Source of the DNA: an uncultured Clostridia bacterium
GTDB lineage: Bacteria; Bacillota; Clostridia; Oscillospirales; Oscillospiraceae
Direction of reading: 5' to 3'
Length of the DNA stretch: 10,961 bases
Assembly (NCBI GenBank): GCA_947177005.1
Contig: CAMWSZ010000053.1
Coordinates: 1 to 10,961 of the forward strand
Under the pieces are notes generated by a model that was not told where the DNA came from, ran no database searches, and worked only from the letters and a program-made list of their open reading frames with translations. The position numbers and the translations under genes are program-made. Every line of letters starts with the position of its first letter. Position 1 is the first letter of the stretch. Positions 5,781 through 10,961 of this stretch are shown piece after piece.

Positions 5781-6326
5781 ATGGCGAGTAAAGAAGCCTC
5801 TATCATTCTGGACGAACTGGAAAAGACCTTTGATGCCGTCAGCGATACACAGATTGACGCCCTGATTGACAAAGTAAACGCCCATCAAAGGATTTTTGTG
5901 TATGCCACAGGCCGGTCCGGGCTTATGGTAAAAACCTTTGCCATGCGTCTGATGCAGATGGGAAGAACAGCCTTTGTCGTAGGAGAGACAACAACGCCAT
6001 CGATTCAGCCTGGGGATTTGCTGGTACTCGCGTCTTCCTCCGGTACGACTAAGAGCGTGTGCGACTATGCGGATTCCGCAGCAAAATCCGGCATCGATCT
6101 GGCAATTATTACCTCGGATGCAGAATCCTACCTGAGCAGCAATTTTGATGTTACAGTTTCCGTTCGGGCCGACTCCAAAAATTCCAGCGGGGGAAACAGC
6201 ATACAGCCTATGGGCAGTCTGTTTGAGCAGGCGCTGTTGGTTGTCTTTGATGCGGCTATCCTGAAAATGTCTCAGGGCGGCGATACTGCCCAGCGTATGC
6301 GGAGCAATCACGCCAACTTGGAGTAA
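5781..6326 (+). CDS. SIS-domain sugar-phosphate isomerase, 6-phospho-3-hexuloisomerase-like
   Basis: A 181-residue single SIS domain with no CBS domains, which argues against a GutQ/KpsF arabinose-5-phosphate isomerase. The signature agrees with 6-phospho-3-hexuloisomerase: YATGRSG (41-47), FAMRLMQMG (53-61), VVGETTTPSIQPGD (66-79), LASSSGTTKS (83-92), PMGSLFEQA (143-151) and a C-terminal NHANLE. This enzyme interconverts D-arabino-3-hexulose 6-phosphate and fructose 6-phosphate. I chose ATG 5781 because AGAGGG ends 9 nt before it. An ATG at 5775 overlaps the preceding stop but is only 3 nt from that site, and a GTG at 5748 has none. The usual partner, hexulose-6-phosphate synthase, is not in the window, so the 3-hexulose phosphate probably comes from the upstream dehydrogenase. 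That pathway is inference. Confidence 0.85.
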   Translation: MASKEASIILDELEKTFDAVSDTQIDALIDKVNAHQRIFVYATGRSGLMVKTFAMRLMQMGRTAFVVGETTTPSIQPGDLLVLASSSGTTKSVCDYADSAAKSGIDLAIITSDAESYLSSNFDVTVSVRADSKNSSGGNSIQPMGSLFEQALLVVFDAAILKMSQGGDTAQRMRSNHANLE

Positions 6327-6345
6327 CCGTCTGTCAATGCTCGCT

Positions 6346-6384
6346 CCCCCAATATCATGAGAATAAGACAATAAAATATGGGGG
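6346..6384 (+). promoter_or_regulatory. Possible hairpin occluding the ribosome binding site of the DeoR gene
   Basis: CCCCC (6346-6350) can pair with GGGGG (6380-6384), and ATAT (6352-6355) with ATAT (6376-6379), with one bulged A and a 20-nt loop. The GGGGG is the Shine-Dalgarno core of the following gene, 9 nt before its ATG, so folding would lower its translation. It could be chance. Confidence 0.3.
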
Positions 6385-6393
6385 TGCAGCAAT

Positions 6394-7158
6394 ATGGCAA
6401 CATCAGAACGCCACAGTCAAATTGTAGCTATTTTGGACCAGTATAAACGGCTTTCCGTTGACGATCTGGCAAAGCTGGTCTACGCAAGTCCGGCGACAAT
6501 TCGCCGGGACTTGCAGGTCCTGGAGCAGCAGGGGCTGTTAAAGCGGGTCCGCGGCGGAGCGGTTTCTGTGCAGGGAGACCATTTTGATCTGCCCGTATAC
6601 CTGCGGACATCCAGCGAACGGGAGGAAAAGGAATACATAGCCCAGCTTGCCCAACGGTTCATCGGCAATTCTTCCACATATTTTTTTGATTCCAGTTCCA
6701 CCTGCTGTTTTCTGGCGCAGAAGCTGTCCAGGTATTCCGGGCTGACTGTCGCTACGACGGGCTTAGAAATTCTGTCGATTCTCAAAGGTTTTGCCGGGGT
6801 TCGCCTGATTTCCTTCGGCGGCGAGGTGCGGAAGAATTACGATGAATTTACTGGACCTTTGACGATGGCTAATATCACTCAGTTTTACGCGGATACACTT
6901 TTTATGTCGTGCCGTGGCCTGTCCTATCAGGCCGGAGCGACGGAGACACATGGCACGAACGCAGCGATTAAGCAGCAGATGATTAAGCATTCCAAGCGAT
7001 GCATTCTGCTGTGCGACAGCACCAAATTCGACCAGGAATTTTTCTACAAGGCGGCGGACTTTCAGGATATTGATTGGGTGATTACCGATAAAAAGCCCAA
7101 AGACAATAAGCTGTCCGGCGTTTTGAGAGACAAATTGATTTACCAGCAGGAAATGTGA
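6394..7158 (+). CDS. DeoR/GlpR-family sugar-operon repressor
   Basis: A 254-residue regulator of typical family length. The N-terminal helix-turn-helix (about 6-58) has the family pattern ERHSQIVAILDQY, LSVDDLAKLVYASPATIRRDL, LEQQGLLKRVRGGAV. The C-terminal domain (about 75-235) is the sugar-phosphate isomerase-like effector fold, with FFDSSSTCCFLA (97-108) and TTGLEIL in the phosphate-binding loops, FGGEVRKNYDEFTGP (141-155), and the late ILLCDSTKFDQ (204-214). Members usually repress sugar operons and release DNA on binding a sugar phosphate. It sits inside the operon between the enzymes and the transporter, 67 nt after the isomerase gene and 42 nt before EIIA, so it is probably autoregulated with the operon. 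The palindrome at 4633-4671 is its best candidate operator. The effector is probably a phosphorylated intermediate of this pathway. Confidence 0.92.
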   Translation: MATSERHSQIVAILDQYKRLSVDDLAKLVYASPATIRRDLQVLEQQGLLKRVRGGAVSVQGDHFDLPVYLRTSSEREEKEYIAQLAQRFIGNSSTYFFDSSSTCCFLAQKLSRYSGLTVATTGLEILSILKGFAGVRLISFGGEVRKNYDEFTGPLTMANITQFYADTLFMSCRGLSYQAGATETHGTNAAIKQQMIKHSKRCILLCDSTKFDQEFFYKAADFQDIDWVITDKKPKDNKLSGVLRDKLIYQQEM

Positions 7159-7200
7159 GTTTGCGGAATGCGGACAATCGAGTGGAAAGGTGGAGAGAAC

Positions 7201-7644
7201 ATGATTGGAATCCTGGTAGCGACCCACGGCGAGTTCTCCAAAGGACTGTTAAACGCAGTGGAGTTGGTTTATGGGCAGCAGGAACAGGTAGAGGTGATCG
7301 GCCTGTTTCACGGGGATGGCGTTGAGGAGTTCGAGGACCATATGAAAGAGCTGATCGCCAAGCTGGATACCGGCGACGGCGTTCTGGCCCTGGTGGACAT
7401 GGTTGCCGGAACCCCTGGCAATACCATTATGCGGCTGCTGCCGCAGTATGAAAACCTGCGGGCGATTGCAGGTGTCAATATGCCCATGCTGATTACCGCT
7501 GTTTCCGAGCGGGACGAAGCCGGCACTCTGGACGAGCTGTGCAAAACTTGTCTGGAAATTGGTGTGCAGGAGACTCTTTCCATGTACGAGCGGTACAAGG
7601 AAATTCTCGAAAACGAAGGCAACACAGACGACGAAGATTTTTAG
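7201..7644 (+). CDS. PTS EIIA, mannose family
   Basis: A 147-residue cytoplasmic phosphocarrier. The phosphorylated histidine is H9 in ILVATHGEFSKGL, and ALVDMVAGTPGN (63-74) and GVNMPMLI (91-98) are further family motifs. It takes phosphate from HPr and passes it to EIIB. The ATG at 7201 follows AAAGG and GGAG at 5-10 nt; the in-frame ATG at 7168 has no ribosome binding site and would add 11 residues before the normal first strand. The C-terminus ends in an acidic NTDDEDF. EIIB follows after 10 nt. Confidence 0.92.
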   Translation: MIGILVATHGEFSKGLLNAVELVYGQQEQVEVIGLFHGDGVEEFEDHMKELIAKLDTGDGVLALVDMVAGTPGNTIMRLLPQYENLRAIAGVNMPMLITAVSERDEAGTLDELCKTCLEIGVQETLSMYERYKEILENEGNTDDEDF

Positions 7645-7654
7645 GAGGTAAATT

Positions 7655-8134
7655 ATGAGCAGCGTAGTATTGACCCGCATTGATGACCGTTTGATTCACG
7701 GACAGGTCATGACATCCTGGCTGAACTACACCAGCGCGACGAAGATCATGGTGGTGGATGATCAGACCGCCGCAGACCCCTTTATCAAGACCGTTCTGAA
7801 GAACGCGATCCCTGCCAATGTCGGCTTGGGCGTGTTCACCGCAGAGAAAGCCGCCGCCCGGCTGGTCAAGGGCTTCAAGGCGGATGACCGTGTCATTATT
7901 CTGGTGAAATACCCCAAAACCGTCTGGCAGATGATGGAGCTGGGCGCGAAGTTCGAGAAGCTGAATATCGGCGGCATGGGCGCGGCAAAGGGCCGGGAGA
8001 AGTTCTATAAAAACATCTCTATGTCGGATGAGGAACGGGACATCCTGAAGAAGATTATCGGCGCAGGCTGCAAGGTCGAGATTCAGATTATTGCCGAAGA
8101 TACCCCTGTTGATGTGGCCAAGCTGCTGGAGTAA
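7655..8134 (+). CDS. PTS EIIB, mannose family
   Basis: A 159-residue EIIB with the active histidine H15 in the family signature RIDDRLIHGQV (8-18), followed by strand IMVVDD (31-36), VGLGVFTAEKAA and LNIGGMGA. It receives phosphate from EIIA and phosphorylates the sugar as it crosses EIIC/EIID. Separate EIIA and EIIB genes are a common arrangement in Clostridia. AGGAGG lies 7 nt before the ATG. EIIC follows after 12 nt. Substrate specificity cannot be read from EIIB; the neighbouring dehydrogenase suggests a sugar alcohol or rare hexose. Confidence 0.95.
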   Translation: MSSVVLTRIDDRLIHGQVMTSWLNYTSATKIMVVDDQTAADPFIKTVLKNAIPANVGLGVFTAEKAAARLVKGFKADDRVIILVKYPKTVWQMMELGAKFEKLNIGGMGAAKGREKFYKNISMSDEERDILKKIIGAGCKVEIQIIAEDTPVDVAKLLE

Positions 8135-8146
8135 GGGGGACAGCAC

Positions 8147-8959
8147 ATGAAAATCTCACTGATACAAGCCATTCTGGTTGGCGTTGTTTACTACCTCGGC
8201 ATTAACGGTACACCCTGGCTGTCTCTGCTGGGAAGTACGCTGCTTCAGAAGCCACTCGTAGCCGGTGTGGTCGTCGGGATTATCATGGGTGACCCAGTGG
8301 GCGGCGCGGCCATCGGTGCAGCGATTCAACTTCCTTTTATCGCGTATATCTCCGCAGGCGGTGCGCCCCCGACAGACCCCGGCCTTGCCGGTACGCTGGG
8401 AACGGCATTAGCGCTCGCTGCTGGGGTTTCTCCATCGGCTGCGATTGCCATTGCAGTGCCAATCGGACTGTTGGGCACCATTATTTGGGTGCTGCATATG
8501 ACCATCGACGTATTCTTTGTCCATATGATCGACCAGGCAGCGGAAGAAGGCAATATGAAGAAAGCCGTATTCCTGCATATTGTTCCGCCGCAGATCGTGG
8601 CGTTCCTGCTGGGTGTGATTCCGGTTGCGTTGGGCTGCTACTTTGGCTCCGGCGTTGTGAGCAACATTATCGCCCTTCTGGAAGGCCGTCCACTCCAGGC
8701 GTTGGAAGTCATCGGCGGTATCCTTCCGGCAATCGGCATCGCTATGAACCTGCGCTCCATCAGCAAGCCGGGTATTCTCCTCTGGTACATTCTGGGTTTT
8801 ATCCTTGCCGTCTATATGGGCCTGGAAACGATGCCGATTGCAATTATTGCCGGTATTGTTGCCTATCTCTACACGGAACAGGCTGCCAAACAGGAGCTTC
8901 AGCCTGCACCGGCTGCAGCAGCAGCTTCTGACGACGATGACGATGATGATTTCATCTGA
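8147..8959 (+). CDS. PTS EIIC, mannose family, with a poly-aspartate tail
   Basis: A 270-residue membrane permease. It has several hydrophobic segments, including about 5-30, 36-70, 84-117, 143-166 and 209-243. The family motifs are GDPVGGAAIGAAIQL (48-62) and GGAPPTDPGLAGTLGTAL (71-88), which line the substrate path. It forms the sugar channel together with EIID. The ribosome binding site AAGGGGGA lies about 7 nt before the ATG. The end is unusual: after the last membrane segment come a Pro/Ala-rich linker (252-260) and S261 followed by seven aspartates, then Phe-Ile. EIID starts 12 nt later. Confidence 0.95.
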   Translation: MKISLIQAILVGVVYYLGINGTPWLSLLGSTLLQKPLVAGVVVGIIMGDPVGGAAIGAAIQLPFIAYISAGGAPPTDPGLAGTLGTALALAAGVSPSAAIAIAVPIGLLGTIIWVLHMTIDVFFVHMIDQAAEEGNMKKAVFLHIVPPQIVAFLLGVIPVALGCYFGSGVVSNIIALLEGRPLQALEVIGGILPAIGIAMNLRSISKPGILLWYILGFILAVYMGLETMPIAIIAGIVAYLYTEQAAKQELQPAPAAAAASDDDDDDDFI

Positions 8960-8971
8960 TGAGGTGTAACT

Positions 8972-9802
8972 ATGGAAGAAAAAAGAGTTCAGTTATCGAA
9001 AAAGGACGTCTTTATGGCGTTCCTGAAATGGACGTTCTTTTCCCACTGCAACTACAACTATGAGCGTCTACAGGCCAGCGGCGTACTCCAGTCCATGTCC
9101 CACCTGCCGGAAAAGCTGTATCCGGGGGACAAGGAGGAGCAGCGAAAATTCATGCTGCGCCATATGTCCTTCTACAATACCGAACCTCACTTCGGCGGCA
9201 TCATCAACGGTATGGTGATTGCTATGGAAGAAGAGCGCGCCAATGGTGCGGAGATCAGCGACGAGGCGATCAACAGCCTAAAAACCGGCCTGATGGGGCC
9301 TATGGCGGGTATTGGTGATACGCTTTGGCAGGGAACCTTCCAACCGATCATGCTGGCAATCGGCATCAGCCTTGCTTCGGCAGGCAACCCGCTGGGCGCA
9401 CTGGTATTTGTGGCGCTGATGGTGGCAATTATGATTCCGATTGGGTACTTTATGTACATGAAAGGCTATAAGACCGGCAAAACCGGTGTGGAAGCCATTC
9501 TGAGCGGCGGCAAGATGAAGCAGCTGATTCAAGCAGCATCCATCATGGGTGCAACGGTACTCGGTTCTCTGACCGCCAACTATGTTACCGCGAAATCGAC
9601 GCTGACCCTGACTGTCGGTGCAGCGGAGATGTCCTTACAGCAGGATATTTTGGATAAACTGCTGATGGGCGCACTTCCTTTGGGCTTCACAATGCTGACT
9701 TTCTATCTGATCAAAAACAAGCAGATGAAATCCACCACTGTTATGCTGATTCTTGTCATAATTGGTCTGGCACTGGGTTTGACAGGAATTTTAGGTGGTT
9801 AA
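8972..9802 (+). CDS. PTS EIID, mannose family
   Basis: A 276-residue membrane subunit that pairs with EIIC. The N-terminal part is cytoplasmic, with NYNYERLQASGVLQSM (27-42) and FYNTEPHFGGIINGMVIAMEE (67-87). The core signature is KTGLMGPMAGIGDTLWQG (104-121), followed by membrane segments near 126-163, 186-204 and 230-247 and a final helix at 256-274 that ends the protein (LALGLTGILGG). Length is normal for the family. GAGGTG precedes the ATG. This is the last gene of the operon; a strong terminator follows 92 nt after the stop. Confidence 0.95.
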   Translation: MEEKRVQLSKKDVFMAFLKWTFFSHCNYNYERLQASGVLQSMSHLPEKLYPGDKEEQRKFMLRHMSFYNTEPHFGGIINGMVIAMEEERANGAEISDEAINSLKTGLMGPMAGIGDTLWQGTFQPIMLAIGISLASAGNPLGALVFVALMVAIMIPIGYFMYMKGYKTGKTGVEAILSGGKMKQLIQAASIMGATVLGSLTANYVTAKSTLTLTVGAAEMSLQQDILDKLLMGALPLGFTMLTFYLIKNKQMKSTTVMLILVIIGLALGLTGILGG

Positions 9803-9894
9803 ACACAGCATCTCCCCAAACGCTTCACAATATTATAAATAAGTTACCAAGCTTTATTGTGTAATTTGTATGTTGAACCTGCAGGAGAGGAAAA

Positions 9895-9934
9895 GGTGCT
9901 AAGGGAAATTATTGATTCCCTTAGCACCCTTTTT
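9895..9934 (+). terminator. Strong intrinsic terminator of the sugar operon
   Basis: GGTGCTAAGGGAA (9895-9907) pairs perfectly with TTCCCTTAGCACC (9916-9928) across an 8-nt loop, followed by CTTTTT. An A-run (9891-9894) precedes the stem, so it could also act on transcripts from the minus strand. Confidence 0.93.
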
Positions 9935-9998
9935 ATAGTTATTGGCAGGTAAGATGCTATCTTGTAGTTGTTCGCACACCCAAAGTCAATAGAAAAAT

Positions 9999-10024
9999 AG
10001 GGCGGTAAAACGCCCTGTTTTTTT
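9999..10024 (+). terminator. Second intrinsic terminator
   Basis: AGGGCG (9999-10004) pairs with CGCCCT (10011-10016) across GTAAAA, followed by G and seven T. It lies 64 nt after the first terminator. The stretch between them has only a small AAGAT/ATCTT hairpin and no gene, so this is either a fail-safe terminator or the end of an unrecognised small RNA. Confidence 0.85.
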
Positions 10025-10330
10025 ATATCTATCTTTGCAGAAACAGTCGAACAAACAGGTCCTGCCGTGAACTGCAAATAAAACAACGAGTCACTTTTTA
10101 TAACCTTGTTAGAAGTTTTGTCTATTCCTGCGAATAATGCACAAAATTCATTTTTTATGGATATTAGGTAATAAAGGGACATATCGGGGATGAGAAATAA
10201 TAAGACCGCTTGATGGGGAAGAACTTGAACCGTTAAACAGCGTTATCCCTCCATTAGTGACTCATTAAGCATATTGCAAGCACTTGACAAACGGGGAGAT
10301 AAGTTTCTGTGCATATCGAAAAGAATTTTT

Positions 10331-10357
10331 TAACCCGCTCAAAAGATGAGCAGGTTA
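10331..10357. repeat. 27-nt imperfect hairpin
   Basis: TAACC, one C, GCTCA pairs with TGAGC, one A, GGTTA across an AAAGA loop, giving ten pairs with a single C-A mismatch. A T-run lies before it on the plus strand but not after it on either strand, so it is not a terminator. Function unknown. Confidence 0.7.
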
Positions 10358-10819
10358 TCGTGTATATTTTATGTGCGGATGGATTCTCCTGAGACGGGTA
10401 ACTTAAGGCTAATGAACTCATAAGCAAGAATCGACACAGATTGATAAAAAGGGCACTATCTTATAAAAATTCTACAAAAATAAATTTTTTAAATACCAGA
10501 AAGTACCGACATTTAACCTGTATACTTAGAAGCGGATTAAAACAGCACCTTGAAAAACAGCGGGACGGGTTTCCGCTTATAAACACTATGTAAGTGCTGC
10601 ATCCTGCATTGGTTATGCAATCGTGATATCTGGATAACCGTCCGGCACTGGTAACGCCGCAGACGCGGGATGCACCGCAAAACACCGTACCGCAGGTTAA
10701 AAGGGGGATACTGAGGGAATGGCCTGGGCAGCTTCGTCAACTGCCGTCACCATCTGTCCGGTTTCGCGCTGCCATACCAGGGTAGGCTTACATAGCTCCC
10801 GTGCCGGGGATGAGCAGTA

Positions 10820-10882
10820 AGGCGGTCACGCCGCCTGATAATACGGCACATATTCTACAGATGATTCGCGGAGAACCCCGCG
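10820..10882 (+). repeat. Two GC hairpins upstream of the last gene
   Basis: AGGCGG/CCGCCT with a TCACG loop (10820-10836) and CGCGG/CCGCG with an AGAACC loop (10867-10882) lie 43-105 nt before the start at 10925. Neither has a T-run. They could be part of a structured leader or protein-binding sites. Confidence 0.55.
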
Positions 10883-10924
10883 CCGGTCATAAAAATTAAA
10901 CCACTAAAAGAGGATGATACAACA

Positions 10925-10961
10925 ATGCTTATTCCAATCAGCGAGATTAGCGTCAATGCCG
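10925..10961 (+). CDS. Start of a gene cut by the window end, possibly with a ParB N-terminal domain
   Basis: Twelve codons are visible, reading MLIPISEISVNA. AGAGGA stands 10 nt before the ATG. The pattern IPISEI-x-VN matches the opening of ParB/Spo0J-like N-terminal domains, which are common in partition or replication genes near one end of Tn1549-like conjugative elements. With so few residues this is only a suggestion; other proteins can begin in a similar way. Confidence 0.5.
   Translation, partial: MLIPISEISVNA

Larger units (their letters stand above)
10025..10924. other. Long non-coding stretch with scattered inverted repeats, no supportable gene
   Basis: About 900 nt without a convincing gene on either strand: the open frames are short, lack ribosome binding sites, or cross terminators. 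It holds TTTGCAG/CTGCAAA (10034-10040 and 10072-10078), a hairpin TAACC-GCTCA/TGAGC-GGTTA (10331-10357), an AT-rich patch near 10460-10500, TGCAT/ATGCA near 10600, and two GC hairpins close to the last gene (10820-10836 and 10867-10882). It may be the leader of the following gene, or decayed sequence left by insertions. A TTGACA at 10284-10289 has no good -10 partner. Confidence 0.5.

Noticed and set aside
5781..6326. Reading the isomerase as a GutQ/KpsF-type arabinose-5-phosphate isomerase or a fructosamine deglycase
   Set aside because: It has a single SIS domain without CBS domains and carries the GETTTPS and PMGSLFEQ motifs typical of 6-phospho-3-hexuloisomerase. Deglycases are about twice as long with two SIS domains.
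5547..6392. 281-codon minus-strand open frame across the dehydrogenase and isomerase genes
   Set aside because: It overlaps two well-supported plus-strand genes and its translation looks like low-quality antisense sequence.
9826..9861. Inverted repeat CACAATA/TATTGTG after EIID
   Set aside because: The arms are only 7 bp and AT-rich with a 22-nt loop, and the clear terminator lies further downstream.
9844..10182. 112-codon minus-strand open frame after the sugar operon
   Set aside because: There is no ribosome binding site before its ATG, it runs through two intrinsic terminators including a 13-bp perfect hairpin, and I recognise no domain.
10461..10685. 74-codon minus-strand open frame in the non-coding stretch
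   Set aside because: It is rich in Cys, Ser and Phe with no recognisable domain, and overlapping frames of similar length exist in the same place.
10719..10820. 33-codon plus-strand open frame upstream of the ParB-like start
   Set aside because: The nearby G-rich sites are badly spaced, the composition is not protein-like, and the frame ends just at a GC hairpin. It cannot be told from chance.
1..10961. CRISPR array, tRNA, rRNA or insertion sequence
   Set aside because: No spaced direct repeats, no tRNA-like cloverleaf with CCA-side features, no rRNA signature sequences and no transposase were seen on either strand.

Overview
The window looks like accessory DNA from a low- to mid-GC Firmicute, most likely a gut-type Clostridia species. 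This is inferred from strong AGGAGG-type ribosome binding sites, a near-consensus sigma-A promoter, a mannose-family PTS, an Rrf2/flavodoxin-ferredoxin pair, and flanks that resemble Tn1549-like conjugative elements. No integrase, transposase, tRNA, rRNA or CRISPR array is visible, so the element itself is not delimited here.

Layout. (1) Positions 1-2240: a small operon with a conserved-looking protein of unknown function and an unusual helix-turn-helix protein flanked by two degenerate Rossmann-like (SLOG/YpsA-type) segments. It is followed by a GC-rich stretch packed with hairpins, including a 47-nt near-palindrome, that is a reasonable candidate for a transfer origin or a structured RNA. 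(2) Positions 2377-4480: an Rrf2-family repressor divergent from a flavodoxin/2[4Fe-4S] ferredoxin fusion and a HAD-family hydrolase. The shared promoter region carries TACAA/TTGTA-type inverted repeats, and a hairpin closes the unit. (3) Positions 4484-9934: a seven-gene carbohydrate operon. It encodes a GatD-like zinc polyol-phosphate dehydrogenase, a 6-phospho-3-hexuloisomerase-like SIS protein, a DeoR-family regulator, and PTS EIIA, EIIB, EIIC and EIID of the mannose family. It has a promoter with a 39-nt palindrome over its -10 box and ends in a very strong intrinsic terminator, with a second terminator about 65 nt further on. (4) Positions 10025-10924: about 900 nt with no supportable gene but several inverted repeats, leading into the first 12 codons of a gene whose start resembles a ParB N-terminal domain.

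How the genes may work together. The PTS would import and phosphorylate a sugar or sugar alcohol. The dehydrogenase would oxidise the phosphorylated polyol, and the isomerase would convert a 3-keto hexulose 6-phosphate to fructose 6-phosphate. The DeoR protein would repress the operon through the palindrome until a sugar phosphate accumulates. The 3-hexulose-phosphate synthase that normally accompanies the isomerase in formaldehyde fixation is absent, so a polyol route through a 3-keto sugar phosphate is the most interesting hypothesis in the window. The flanks suggest, without proving it, that the redox and sugar modules are cargo in a conjugative element.
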